From Brasenia schreberi (lineage: Eukaryota > Streptophyta > Magnoliopsida > Nymphaeales > Cabombaceae): a DNA stretch of 64,000 bases. Below are positions 39,138 through 50,149 of the stretch, piece after piece. Below the pieces are notes generated by a model, which did not search any database, was not told where the DNA came from, and was given only the letters and a program-made list of their open reading frames with translations. The stretch covers positions 11,147,001-11,211,000 of the forward strand of contig JAYKKT010000087.1 of the NCBI GenBank assembly GCA_036023115.1. Reading direction: 5' to 3'. The translations under genes were made by a program, and so were the position numbers. Positions within the stretch are counted from its first letter, which is position 1; every line of letters begins with the position of its first letter.

Positions 39138-40601
39138 ATGTCTACATGCTCCGCCGCCGACTTGGCCGCCGTTCTCGGCAACCTTACCACCGGCATTAAT
39201 GCCGCCAACGCTACGGATGCTGCGAATTATATTTGCGGTTCCATGGGCAACGACTACAAGGCCACATACTTCGCCGTGAACAACACCTATCTGTTGTTCT
39301 CGGCCTACCTCGTGTTCGCCATGCAACTAGGCTTCGCCATGCTCTGTGCCGGCTCCGTCCGAGCCAAGAACAGCATGAATATCATGTTAACCAACGTGCT
39401 CGATGCCGCGACCGGAGGCCTCTTTTATTACTTGTTCGGTTTTGCATTTGCGTTCGGCTCTCCGAGCAATGGTTTCATCGGTAAGCACTACTTTGGCCTT
39501 AAGGCATTCCCAGATACCGCCTACGATTATAGCTACTTTCTTTATCAATGGGCCTTCGCGATCGCGGCCGCCGGGATTACCAGCGGGTCCATCGCCGAGC
39601 GTACTCAGTTTGTAGCTTATCTCATCTACTCCGCCTTCCTCACGGGGTTTGTTTACCCGGTGGCCTCCCACTGGTTCTGGTCCAATGATGGCTGGGGCAG
39701 TGCATTTCGGACGGGCGACCACCTTTTTGGTACGGGCGTTATCGACTTTGCCGGCTCCGGCGTGGTTCACGTAGTCGGCGGCGTTGCCGGACTCTGGGGT
39801 GCACTCATCGAAGGCCCACGAATCGGACGCTTTGATCACGAGGGACGCTCCGTTAATATGCGCGGACACAGTGCATCCCTCGTTGTTCTTGGCACGTTCA
39901 TTCTCTGGTTTGGGTGGTTCGGATTCAACCCCGGCTCCTTCAACACCATCCTTGTTCCTTATGCCGCCGGTGAGTCCTACGGCCAATGGAGCGCCGTAGG
40001 CCGGACTGCCCTCACCACCACTCTCGCTGGATGCACGGCGGCGCTCACCACGCTTTTCGCCCGGCGGCTTCTTTCCGGCCACTGGAACGTTACGGACGTC
40101 TGCAACGGCCTGCTCGGCGGCTTCGCAGCCATCACCTCTGGCTGCTCCGTCGTTGAGCCATGGGCTGCGATCATCTGCGGCTTCGGCGCGTCGTGGATGC
40201 TGATTGGATGCAATTATCTGGCTGATTTATTGCACTACGACGATCCATTGGAGGCGGCACAGTTGCATGGTGGATGCGGAGCATGGGGACTCATCTTCAC
40301 CGGCCTCTTTGCTTCGCAGAAATACGTGAACGAGGTGTACAACAACAAGCACGATCGGCCGTATGGTTGGTGGGTTGGTGGTGACGGTCGGCTCCTAGCG
40401 GCAAACTTGGTCGAGATATTGACCCTCGCCGGGTGGGTGAGCTTCACAATGGGTCCGCTCTTCTTTCTCCTGCACAAGCTCAACCTACTGAGGGTCAAGC
40501 CTGATGACGAGCTCGAGGGGATGGACAGGACACACCATGGTTGGAAAGAGCCCGAGGACGAGAGTCCAACGAGAAAGGGTGGTTTTATTGAAACTGCTTG
40601 A
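39138..40601 (+). CDS. AMT1-family high-affinity ammonium transporter
   Basis: A single open frame of 487 residues, no intron, as in most plant AMT1 genes. It encodes a plasma-membrane ammonium channel/transporter of the AMT/Mep/Rh family with 11 expected membrane helices. Diagnostic segments: [73 protein letters not shown] and [15 protein letters not shown]. The twin pore histidines correspond to His211 and His377. The C-terminal tail keeps [11 protein letters not shown]; Thr465 aligns with the regulatory Thr460 of Arabidopsis AMT1;1 that shuts the trimer when phosphorylated. The ATG at 39138 was chosen over the upstream in-frame ATG at 39072 because [14 protein letters not shown] matches AMT1 N-termini. 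Confidence 0.96.
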   Translation: MSTCSAADLAAVLGNLTTGINAANATDAANYICGSMGNDYKATYFAVNNTYLLFSAYLVFAMQLGFAMLCAGSVRAKNSMNIMLTNVLDAATGGLFYYLFGFAFAFGSPSNGFIGKHYFGLKAFPDTAYDYSYFLYQWAFAIAAAGITSGSIAERTQFVAYLIYSAFLTGFVYPVASHWFWSNDGWGSAFRTGDHLFGTGVIDFAGSGVVHVVGGVAGLWGALIEGPRIGRFDHEGRSVNMRGHSASLVVLGTFILWFGWFGFNPGSFNTILVPYAAGESYGQWSAVGRTALTTTLAGCTAALTTLFARRLLSGHWNVTDVCNGLLGGFAAITSGCSVVEPWAAIICGFGASWMLIGCNYLADLLHYDDPLEAAQLHGGCGAWGLIFTGLFASQKYVNEVYNNKHDRPYGWWVGGDGRLLAANLVEILTLAGWVSFTMGPLFFLLHKLNLLRVKPDDELEGMDRTHHGWKEPEDESPTRKGGFIETA

Positions 40602-41360
40602 TGTAATCTAATAAGCAAACAACGCGGTCTGCGTCTAAGACTCTAAGTGTCTCAGTTCTCCCTCTCCCTTGTGGTGTTTTATTTGATTTGCAGGAACATG
40701 AATTGTGAATTGTGTTTATTCTCTATTCTTATGATTGTGTGGTGGCTTTGGTCTCTCTCTCTCTCTCTGCGAGTTTGGTTGACTAATTCCCAAAGGTTTC
40801 TTATCCATTTGTACGAAGAATTGAGGATGGAAATGAGTGGTCTCTGGTTTTCTATCTTATGGGTGTGGGTGTTGCTCTTCTCGATCATGGATTGGCAATG
40901 GGTTTGTATGCAAAATAAGGGTTTTTTTTACTGCTTTTCTCCTTTTCTTCCCACAAAATTAGGAAAGTAACTTTTGATAATTACTTTTTTGGTTTGCTTT
41001 CCCATAAATTTAGGAACCATAACTACCTTCTTGATTTGCTTTCTCACATAATCATAAAAGTATCCTACAACATTTGATATTCAAAATTTAAAATTACCTT
41101 TGTTAAAAAAAAACAAAATCTTTCTTTCCAAATAATGATGGGTCAACCTCCATCATCACTTTTGGCAACCCACCACCTTTCTTCTTGGTCATCTTCTTCC
41201 TTTTTCATTTGCTCTTTGTTCCCTTAAGCTTTGTAGTTTGATTCATATTAGATCAACAACATTCATCAGCATGCTCTGGTTTATGGCTTGAAGTGCTTTC
41301 GTTGCATCTAACAGGAAGCCCAAGATTGAAATATGCAAGCCTTACATTATCTTGAATTTA
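40602..41360. other. 3' flank of AMT1 gene, no gene seen
   Basis: Short frames near 40647-40970 are unrecognised. The left end of the minus-strand LTR element described next is not resolved and may lie here. Confidence 0.35.
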
Positions 41361-41364
41361 TTTT

Positions 41365-41475
41365 ACTTGTCCATAATCAAGCAGGGCAACCACCAGGATT
41401 GATGCCCCTTTTAGCCATCTCATCACCGAGATTCATTATTCGGGTTTCATCAATAAACTCCATTAATAAGACTCT
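41365..41475 (-). pseudogene. Captured middle part of ABC1/UbiB-like kinase
   Basis: MEFIDETRIMNLGDEMAKRG, then after a frameshift ALLDYGQVK and NVRLAYFNLGL, match segments either side of the kinase catalytic loop of ABC1K proteins. The sequence between (with the NPGN-type loop) is deleted. In the parent protein this region precedes the C-terminus captured at 41636-41790, so the order is reversed here. A stretch between the two (41480-41630) is unassigned. Confidence 0.65.
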
Positions 41476-41635
41476 CCTTCTGGATTGTGGAGAACATAGT
41501 TGAAGGTATCAAGGGGCACTTCATTACCATATTGTTTCCCACCATATGGTAATTTCATATCAAAGTTCACGACCTACATCTAAAGTGGGTCATTTTCTTT
41601 GAAATAACCTTATGAGGAAGCTCCTCCTTTACCTT

Positions 41636-41790
41636 TTATCTTTTGGGCTTACAATAGCATATAAGGCTTCTTGGGCGATGGGTCTCCATATAAGAATAGT
41701 TAATGCACATGCCAACACTTAACCCTCTTAACAAATTAACTGTACGTAGAATGAAGAACACCTTCTTTGGGAAACACTCAACTGAACAGA
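41636..41790 (-). pseudogene. Captured C-terminus of ABC1/UbiB-like kinase
   Basis: FPKKVFFILRTVNLLRGLSV followed by GMCINYSYMETHRP, then in the next frame IAQEALYA, matches the C-terminal LRTVQLLRGLSVG ... RPIAEEALY region of plant ABC1K atypical kinases, which act in plastid or mitochondrial quinone metabolism. It is fused in frame directly after the DnaJ piece. Confidence 0.72.
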
Positions 41791-41794
41791 GAGA

Positions 41795-42080
41795 CTCCAA
41801 TTGCAGGACAAATATAATGTCACCAATAATTATTTCAAGATCTTCCTCAGCTCCACCCTGAAACACAATTTTCTGCCTATGTTGCATCCCCTTGTAAACA
41901 TGCGCTTCCAACACCTTCTTCTCCTGAACAACTTTTCTCCTTTGCATTGTCCATATCTGTTTTTTTTATTTACAATTTCACCTACTCCTTTTGCACTTGG
42001 GGAAACTGTAGCATTTACGGGATCATGTCTGACACAGTCTGTCTAATGGAGACCTTCATGCCAGAGCCATGGCATCCTAA
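41795..42080 (-). pseudogene. Captured fragment of DnaJ type A co-chaperone
   Basis: Minus-strand frames give MKVSIRQTVSDMI, then GEIVNKKNRYGQCKGEK, RKVVQEKKVLEAHVYKGMQ and QKIVFQGGAEEDLEIIIGDI followed by IFVLQLE. This matches the zinc-finger end and first C-terminal substrate-binding domain of plant DNAJA (ANJ1-like) proteins. Most CxxCxGxG zinc-finger repeats are missing, and a frameshift lies near QCKGEK. It is a non-functional passenger. Confidence 0.78.
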
Positions 42081-42492
42081 ACCTTTCCCTTATGCACAAC
42101 TCTTTGAGCCTTCTCTTAGAACCAAGGATCGAAGCTCCTTCCTATCCTTTACGCTTTCTTTCGTAAGAGAAAAGAGGAAGCCAGAAAGAGAAAAAATATG
42201 CACACAATCTGTTCGCTGTCAAGATCTAAATCAGCCATCATAATCTGTAGTTTTACATCAACTGTATGATGATCTTCACATCTTTAAGAAACAAGAAATC
42301 TCATCCACCATATTGTAGAACAGAATCAACGATCAGACTATTGCGCTAGATTTAAATATCCTTCAATAAAGATTTCTTACACCAGAAACCAATTGATTTC
42401 ACACGAAAAAAAAAATTTATTTGCTTCACACGCTAATTTGACTCAAAGTTGAGCTTCTTTCTATACAAAATACTTGATCTAAATGTTTTATA

Positions 42493-42505
42493 GGCTCTGA
42501 TACCA
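42493..42505 (-). promoter_or_regulatory. Primer binding site (tRNA-iMet)
   Basis: TGGTATCAGAGCC abuts the LTR on the minus strand and matches the initiator tRNA-Met 3' end complement. Confidence 0.85.
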
Positions 42506-42807
42506 TGTTGTAATTCATAGGTAGCACATTGGAAGATTAAATATGAGAAATATTAAGAACATTGAAGAGTAAAAAATGGGAGATTGGAAGAGGGGGCAAA
42601 CCTCTAATGGAGGTTGCCCCTCTCTCTTACTCTTTTTCTATTAATCAAACTCTTAACCCTAATATAAAACATCCAATCCTTATATAATGGGTTGTAAAAC
42701 ATAAAATAACTAAAATACCCTTAATACTCCAGGCATTTACAATATACCCAAATATCAGAAATTACAAAACTAACATTAAGACCAGCAAATATGCATATTC
42801 TTCAACA
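42506..42807 (-). repeat. 5' LTR of second gene-capturing element
   Basis: 302 bp with TG...CA ends. It shares with the 2353 LTR the start, TTTTACA followed by CATTATATAAGG-type TATA, TATTAGGGTT, AAGAGAGAGGGGCAACCTCC-like and TCCAATCTCC blocks, but with many differences, so it belongs to a sister subfamily. Flanking ATTTT on the 5' side would be the target duplication; its partner is not found. Confidence 0.8.
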
Positions 42808-43013
42808 ATTTTCTCTGATGAGAAAAGCAAGCCAATGCAGACAACAGAAGAACATTAATGGGGCATGTATAACAATTGCAACATCACTATTGTGACTAGA
42901 ACAAGCATACACATATGCAAGCAATACGTCTGGAGGAGGGTAATGCAAATACCCATGAGATGTTGCTACAATCGTTTGTGAATCTCTCTAGCTGATGAGT
43001 CAAGAACAGTTAC
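42808..43013 (-). pseudogene. AMBRA1-like WD40 pseudogene, downstream exon
   Basis: After an acceptor (CTTGCAG) the minus strand reads VTVLDSSARE and, in another frame, QTIVATSHGYLHYPPPDVLL, matching the NDLDSSDS...TLATSPGYLRYPPP segment of plant AMBRA1-like WD40 proteins (At1g04140/At5g43930 type). Frame breaks show decay. The second gene-capturing LTR element begins right after it. Confidence 0.5.
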
Positions 43014-43472
43014 CTGCAAGAGGTTAAGTATGATTGCTCATATAAGGAAGAAAGAGTAAATGGTTGAAAATATAGAAACCATAGTATATCAAAGTTCCCT
43101 CCCAAAATATCATAACAAAATTTTTTATATGCATGTTATATCTGATCCATATCTATGCCAAAATTGTTAAAGGCTAAGGATATGGATATAACTATATCTA
43201 GTTGACATCCAATCCATTTGCATCCTAGTAAAAGCCATTACACTTTTGCTCATAGATCTCTAGAACGTCACATGGTTTATATTTTGAAACTTTCCCAAGT
43301 TTCAATCCTAAGGAAGGAGCATTCTAGAGTTGAGGAATCATAGTCATCAATTTCTCTAAGTTCACAATTGACGATGAGGACTTTCCTAACATTATCAAGT
43401 AGTTGCTAGCTTTTGCTCCAGAACATATTTCCTCCTCTATATTTTCCAGACAATCAAAATTAAGATATATCC

Positions 43473-43740
43473 TGTTGAATAAAAGCGATATTAATCACAC
43501 ATAAGAATAAATTGGAAATCGGGTTCAGTCCCTTTTCTTTAAGAGACAGTTGTCTTCTCTCTCTTTATTTTTCTTAATTGTTGTGGTCGCCTGACCACTA
43601 CGTTTATAATATAGCATATAGAGGAAAAAGACAACATTACCCCTAATAAGTGACTCCTAATTTAAAGAACCTTTAAAAATATTTTAAAGCACTAGCTTAA
43701 TATGTTGCATGTAACAACTAACACAAACTCTATTCTAGCA
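43473..43740 (-). repeat. 3' LTR of copia element
   Basis: 268 bp, TGCTAGAATAG at the start (minus strand) and TTTTATTCAACA at the end. It lacks about 20 bp (CAGCAATCAATGAAGAAGC-like) that the 5' LTR has. A polypurine tract AAGGGAGAG precedes it. Confidence 0.85.
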
Positions 43741-44449
43741 CTCTCCCTTAAGTTGGACCGAAGATACTTTGAGTTCCCAACTTGTTAACAAGTTTCTCAA
43801 GTCTTCCTTTAACACATTGTTCTTATGATCGTACTTATATCATCTCAATGATTCCTGACTTTATTGCATCTCTTATGAAGTAACAATTTATTTCAATATG
43901 CTTAGTTCTCTCATGATATACTAGATTCGTAGCTATTTGAATTGTTGTTTGATTGTCATAATAGAATAAGATTGACTCTTTAGTGTGTGTACCAAGTCTT
44001 GTAGTAGAGATTTTAGCTAGATTGCTTCACAAACTCCAAGTGCAATTGTCCTATACTCTACTTTTGTTGATGACATTGCCACTATAGTTTGCTTTTTACT
44101 TTTCCAAGAGACAATGTTACCCCGCCATCGTAAGATACACTGAGATTAACCTTCCATCATCAAGAGATCTTACCCAATCAACATATATATATGAGATCTA
44201 ATAGATTTATATGATGATCACACTGAGATTAACCTCCACATTTAGATGATCACGAGTTGTATACATAGACCATTTCCAAGAGTGTGTTTCATGTATCTCA
44301 ATATTTGTCTCACAACGTTCATATGAGATCTAATAGAGCAATGCATAAACTGACTTACCATACTTACAACATAGGAGACGTCAAATATATGAGTTGTCCC
44401 ACTAACTTTTGATATTCACCAACCTCATCAGTATTAGCACTCAATTTTG

Positions 44450-45300
44450 AGCTATTATCCATGGGCATATTTATTGGTTTACACTCTCACATGTGAGTAT
44501 CCTTCAGTAGGTTTAGAGTATATTTTCTTTGAGTTAGGAATATATCCCTTGAGTTTCTAAATACCTCAGTTCCCAAGAAATAATGAAGAGGTCCTAGATC
44601 TTTCATATCAAACAAGTTAGACAGTTGGCCTTTTAACTCCCTAATTTCATTATCATTATCTCTGATGATAATGATATCATCCACATAAACTACTAGGATG
44701 CAAATACCATTAACTTTCCTTATAAACATAGTGTGATTACTTATACTTCTTCTAAATCCAAGATTGGTAACACCATCGCTAAAACATTCAAACTATGCTC
44801 TAATTGATTGTTTCACTCCATATATGGCATCCTTGAGTTGGATACCCTGCTATCCATATATCCATCACAAGAGTCAGGCGGTAAATCTATGTAAATTTCT
44901 TCATTCATGTACCATTAGAGAAATGCATTTTTAACTTCAAGTTGTCAAAGTTTTCATACATCAAGTTGCCAAAGTTTCCAACCCCTTATTAGTAGTTATA
45001 CTAATAATAACTCTAATTGTAGTCATTTTTCCTACCGATACAAAGTCTTTATATAGTCTAAACTATAAGCTTGACTGTAACCTTGCGACTAATTGTGCCT
45101 TATATCTCTCAATACTATTAATGACATCAGCTCTATACTTAATAGTGTAAACCTACTTACATCCCACTAGTTTTCTTTCAGGAGATAGTTTCATAATCTC
45201 CCACGTGTTGTTTTCTCCAAGGCTTGAATCTCAGTTTTCATAGCTTCTCAATTTCTATAGCTTCTTTGTAGTGTTTAGAGTCATTGGTCTTCTCATAGTT
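44450..45300 (-). pseudogene. Copia reverse transcriptase remnant
   Basis: The best block (44729-44487) reads ICILVVYVDDIIIIRDND, the YVDD catalytic motif, then FDMKDLGPLHYFLGTEV. Upstream RT sequence is present but shredded. No intact RNase H was found downstream. Confidence 0.85.
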
Positions 45301-45646
45301 CTTTGGTACCTGGATAAGATAGAATTAAGGGTAAACATCTTTAAGTTGTTTGAAGTATCATGGTAAGAGCTTTTCTCAATGCAATGGGAACATCCAACTC
45401 ATTATCAGTGGGTAATGTGGCAGAGTGTTTTGACACAAAATCAACTAATTGCAAATCGGAGGAGAGACCATCTTCTTGGGGCATGGTAGGTTGCATGGTT
45501 TCCCTTGGAGTCTTCTTGTGCCTTCTGCTATACTTGCAGTTCACACCTATTCTGATTATCTGGTTCCAGCTCTTCTTATTGTGGTTTAACCCCACTTCAT
45601 TCTTCTAACCCAGGACTGATAGGTATGACGAATAAATTTGGATTTT

Positions 45647-46500
45647 CTATGAGTAGTTTCTCCCCTTGCTATAATAGTAAGTAGAATCTTCAAAGAAAGT
45701 TACATCCATTGACACTTGTACTCTCTTCCTACTGAGGTCATAACAGTCATACCCTTTTTGTGTAGAGAAATATCCAAAAAAAAAAATACTTGATGACTTT
45801 TGAATCCAGTTTATTCCTATGTTTGGAGTGATCATGAACATAACAAATACATCCAAATATTTTGAGAGGAATATTGAACGCTTTCTTATTGGGCATAAGT
45901 ACCTGAAGTGGGATTCCTCCTTGTAGTACGGATGAGGGAGTTATGTTTATAAGGTAGATAGTTATCAAAACTATATCACCTCAAAATACCTTAGGAGCAT
46001 TACTTCCAATTAATAGGGCTCTAACTGTCTCTAAGATGTGGCGATCATGTAGTCTAATGGATAATGTGATTTCTGAGATAATGTTTCAAGAAAGTTCCAT
46101 TGAATTTTTCACCATTATATGATCTAATACACTTACCATAACATTAAAATTGAGTTGTCACAAATTTGTGAAACGTAAGAAATATAGTTGAAACTTTATT
46201 TTTATTTTTCATTAAGTAAACCATTATAAATCTTATACAATCATCCACAAAAATAACAAAGTATTTATAGCCAGACATAGCAACTATAGGACTTGAACCC
46301 CACCCATATGAGTGGATAAACTTAAATGGGTTTAGACTCACTAATAGGAAAGCTAGCCCTATTATGCTTAGCTTTGTGATAAGTGTCACACTCAAGATAC
46401 AAATTACCATACCTAAACTCAAATCAAGAATCACATTTTTCAGTTTTGAAAAAGGATGGTAACCCAATCTTTGATGTCACAATCTGATTTCCTTGACACG
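45647..46500 (-). pseudogene. Copia integrase remnant
   Basis: Blocks include SGYKYFVIFVDDCIRFIMVY with the integrase-core Asp region (46467-46144), then NITPSSVLQGGIPLQVLMP and FGCICYVHDHSKHRNKLDSK (45968-45747). Multiple stops are present. Confidence 0.82.
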
Positions 46501-46598
46501 TGCATCCACAATCCCTTTATTCACAGTTAGGAACTCTATCTAACATATATAGTTCACCTTTTTCTCTATCATGCCAAAAAATCCTCCTTGTCCTCTAA

Positions 46599-47300
46599 TT
46601 ATAAAAGACAACTATTTTCATCGAATGTAAGTAAATAATCTAATTCTTTAGTAATAGCATGGATTGATAAAAGGTTGGTAGGGAATTTAAGGACATGTAA
46701 TAGTGAAGGGAGGCTGCCAATTGATGTTCTCACTTTTTCTTTTCTTTGGATATGAATGTGGGAATCATATGCAAGTTTTGTACTAATACCTACTTTCATA
46801 CATTTATACGAATTCAAAATATTTCTGTTACCAACCATATGGTCGGTAGCTCTTCAATCAATAATCCAAGAAGTACAAGAAGACAAACCAGTAGAGTTCA
46901 TGGCATTAAAGCTTGATGCATGAACCAAGGAAGCTTGCAGGTCTGATGTAGATTCTTGTCCCTCTCTAGATTTACCCAAGTAATGTAGTCGCTTTAATAT
47001 TTGAGAAAGCATATTGTTCTCTGCATCCATTGTATCTGAGGGGCTTGCATGATAGGCTTTATTCTTGAGGTATGCTGGTTTTTAAAGCAACTCCCAGCAT
47101 TTGTGTCTTGACTTCTCATAATAGGAGCACTTCAATTTGTCTTTCTCATTAGGACGTGAGGATTCATTCCCACATCCACGACCACTTATGGAGGCACTTA
47201 TTCTTCCATGACTACTTTCTTGCTGCCCCAAGACTCACAAAAGTTGATTTTTCCCCTGTCTATACTTTCTCTTTCTCTAAGTTCTTCTAGTCTTCCTCTC
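46599..47300 (-). pseudogene. Copia gag-protease remnant
   Basis: VRTSIGSLPSLLHVLKFPTN followed by LLSIHAITKEL matches the protease domain. Just upstream the active site reads WIID, stop, RATDHM instead of the DSGATDH type. A damaged zinc knuckle (KCSYYEKSRHKC) lies near 47090-47140. Confidence 0.7.
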
Positions 47301-47807
47301 GTATAAGCAACAAATATATTACACCGAAGGATGACAGAGTTTCAATGTTGATAATGTTCGCCTTTACATTGTCAAAATCACTAGATACTCCCATAATAGA
47401 TCGAATACTTCTTTTCTTCTAATTATGTATTTCCATTCTTGATACAATGAGAACAATCTCCTTGAAAATAATACTTCAATTCATCTCATAGGCTTCTAAG
47501 TTTTGCATAGTATTCACTAATAGAGCAGCTTACTTATTGACACTTCTTGATTTTTGCCTGTATTTTATACTTTTTTGTAATATTTATTTTTCTCAAATAA
47601 GCATATGTAACCATTGTCCAAATTTTACATATCGTATTCAGGTACATAAATGTACTGCCAATACTTGGTACCATAGAGTTAATCAACCATGAGACTGTGA
47701 TGGCATTCTCCTTTCTCCATTTAGAATATCTAGGATATGAAGAATGTGGTTGGGGAATTTCTCTCGTGATAAATTCTCATTTTTCCCTTGCAATTAGATA
47801 AAATTCA

Positions 47808-47860
47808 AGTACCATATACAACAACAACTAAGCCTTTTCCCATACTAGTACCATATACAA
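47808..47860 (-). mobile_element. 25-bp RTE 3'-end insertion with 14-bp TSD
   Basis: Two perfect copies of AGTACCATATACAA (47808-47821, 47847-47860) flank 25 bp that are the inverse of the RTE 3' end (GGGAAAAGGCTTAGTTGTTG). This is an extremely 5'-truncated LINE or SINE insertion inside the copia element. Confidence 0.85.
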
Positions 47861-48064
47861 GGTTTATAATTTTTCCTACCAAATTAAATGGAATTGCTAT
47901 CATTTTCTTCCAAACATTGAATATGATCGCTAAAAAAATCACCTTTTCCAACCATGTCTCGCTTGAGATTTACATTGGCTACCTCAAGATGTGTGCACAC
48001 ACTCTAATCACATCAAAATCTGTATCGTGTGTCAATCTTACAGTGGATGTTGGTGGATCTCCTT

Positions 48065-48608
48065 ATTTTTATCCGATATGTTAGCTTTGTGATAGTTTTT
48101 CACACTTTTCTTCAATGATTAAGGTTTATGCTCAAACCCTAACTAAAAACAAATTTTTGTTTCCAAACGTGTGTGCTACCCACAACCTAAAAACATAATT
48201 ATGCTCTAATACCATATTGAATAATCAGCAATCAACGAAGAAGCAATGCTAATCACACAGAAGAAATTGGAAATCGGTTCACCGTTCAACCCCTTTTCTT
48301 AAGGCATTGTTGCCCTCTCTCTTTAGTTTTCTTCTTATTTTTATCTGATACGTTAGCTTTGTGATAGTTTTTCACATTTTTCTTCAATGATTAAGGTTTA
48401 TATTCAAACCCTAACTAAAAAGGAATGTTTGTTTCCAGGTGCGTGTGCTTCCCATGGCCTAAAAACGTGATTTTACTCTAATGCCATATTGAATAATCAG
48501 CAATCAATGAAGAAGCAATGTTAATCACGCATAAGAAAAAATTGGAAATCGGGTTCAGTCCCTTTCCTTAAGGGATGGCTGTCCTCTCTCTTTATTTTTC
48601 TTACTTGT
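48065..48608. repeat. 272-bp tandem duplication across LTR/PBS junction
   Basis: Two diverged copies (48065-48336 and 48337-48608) each contain part of the element's leader, the PBS (TGGTATTAGAGC in one, TGGCATTAGAGT in the other, minus strand) and the first about 120 bp of the LTR end. The element thus has two PBS-LTR junctions. Confidence 0.85.
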
Positions 48609-48768
48609 TGTGGTCGGATGATCACTAGGTTTATAATACAACGCATAAAGAAAAAAAGAAGATATTGCCCCTAATAAGTGACTCCTGATTTAAAGAACCT
48701 TTAAAAACATTTTAAGGTACTAGCTTAATACATTGCTAGTCACAACTAACACAGACTCTATTCTAACA
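48487..48768 (-). repeat. 5' LTR of copia element
   Basis: 282 bp; on the minus strand it starts TGTTAGAATAGAG and ends TTATTCAATA, next to the PBS. It matches the 3' LTR apart from a small indel and scattered substitutions. Confidence 0.85.
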
Positions 48769-49084
48769 TATCCAACGAACAACATTTCATGGACAACCAA
48801 AAGTCACAAAAATGCAATGTGTTCTAATTGTAGAGTGCTTTCTTTTTCTACATTTTGCCGCAACTTTGGTTAACTTCAGTGATCTCCAAACTTTGCAATG
48901 TAACTAATGGTCACAAAACCACCCTTTATCTAACTATTGTCTCTTAATCATCTTTTGTTCACTCATCCATCCTTCCCCAACCATCTCATGAATGCGACTT
49001 CAACCCATAAACGTAAAATTCTTTTCTTAAACAAATAGTTAACAGCATAAAACAATATCACCATACAGAGAACCCAATAAGGAT

Positions 49085-50034
49085 AATCGCATACCACCCA
49101 AGGAGTGCGCCAAGGCCACTCAACACCATTAGAGTCTTAGACAGCTTCTACTTTGACAATCAAATATCTTAAGAGTGTGGTCAACTTTATGACACAACGA
49201 AATATTTCATGAGCAGGCAAAATCAAACTGGATTAAACTAAAAATCTCTATAACGTACTGAGTTGAAGCAAGGGTTTTCCCATCAGGACTAAAAGATGCA
49301 ACAATTATTGACCTAGGTGGTGGCACCAAAGAGCAGTACTTTGCAGATAAAGCCTTAATGATTTGGCTTCCACCCTGAAAGGAATAAAATATTGTCAATT
49401 TGAAAGAAACCATTCCATGATATTCCAATAAAGCTAGACCGTACCCAGTTCCTAAAGCTGGGCAAGGGTTGAGGAAACATCACCAAATAATGGATATGGG
49501 TGACTATGCCATTAAATTAAGCTACTGATATGAGATTATCCATGAAAACGACATAAGCAACCTGGACTTATTATTCTGTTTACATCACACCAAAAAAATC
49601 AGCTTTCCTCACAAAGGACGTGTCCATAGTTCAATGCATGATAAAGCAATCCTATCACAGAACTGCTTTAGATGCAAGAGGCATGCTCAATTGTTAAACT
49701 TGATCTAGTAGTTGAGGACAAGGAAATCAAGAAACACTGCTTTCAGACACTTCAGTTCCCAATAAAAACATAAGCATGATCGAGAATGAGGTTGATGCCA
49801 AACTTTTCTAATTACGTAACATGGATTTATCGACCAAACAACAAAGATCGTGATTAAGAATCAGAGGACACTTGAGAATGCAAAAATAAGTTGTGTATAT
49901 GAAACAAGATACTGCTTAGCATCTGTTACTTCACATCCAATCCTAAAGTGATTCGCATCTTTGTTAATAGCATCACCACATAGCTTTCTTGCTACTTTCG
50001 TTACACAACGAGAAATTTCCTTCCTAGTTAATAA
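49085..50034 (-). pseudogene. AMBRA1-like WD40 pseudogene, upstream exons
   Basis: Three exon-like blocks on the minus strand: 50034-49900 (after TTTCAG: LLTRKEISRCVTKVARKL, IGCEVTDAKQYLVS), 49374-49259 (IIKALSAKYCSLVPPPRSI then VASFSPDGKTLAS) and about 49192-49090 (VDHTLKIFDCQSRSCL). They match in order the N-terminus and first WD40 repeat of plant AMBRA1-like (CUL4-DDB1-associated) proteins. The third block has frame breaks and lacks an intact repeat. A further block lies beyond the copia element (42.9-43.0 kb), so the insertion split the locus. The first exon was not found. Confidence 0.65.
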
Positions 50035-50149
50035 CTGAAACAAATTGCTTAGAGCAATACAAACACATAGAAGATAGTGAGCATGTAGCATTTCGTGGTA
50101 TTGTAGATTCTGAATAAAATATTTAAAGGTAGAAAGGGTTGCCATGGCA

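Larger units (their letters stand above)
41365..42807 (-). mobile_element. Second gene-capturing LTR element (3' end unresolved)
   Basis: A minus-strand 5' LTR (42807-42506) starts TGTTGAAGAATATG like the LTRs of the element at 2353-6349 and ends AATTACAACA, then a perfect PBS TGGTATCAGAGCC. The interior downstream holds no gag-pol but pieces of a DnaJ protein and an ABC1/UbiB-like kinase. No 3' LTR or polypurine tract was found above 37 kb, so the element is truncated or its distal LTR was lost. The left limit given is the last captured piece. Confidence 0.72.
43468..48773 (-). mobile_element. Complete but degenerate Ty1/copia element
   Basis: Minus-strand element with 5' LTR 48768-48487, 3' LTR 43740-43473 and perfect target duplication TATCC (43468-43472, 48769-48773). 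The order protease, integrase, reverse transcriptase on the minus strand is copia-type. Every ORF is broken by stops and frameshifts, so it is inactive. It inserted into an AMBRA1-like gene copy and later received a 25-bp RTE insertion (47822-47846). Confidence 0.92.

Noticed and set aside
39387..40213. 231-codon and 78-codon minus-strand frames opposite the AMT1 gene
   Set aside because: They are antisense shadows of a GC-rich conserved coding sequence and have no recognisable domain.
42506..42807. Solo LTR interpretation
   Set aside because: A perfect PBS and element interior adjoin it, and the flanking 5-mers on the two sides do not match, so it is a 5' LTR with attached interior.
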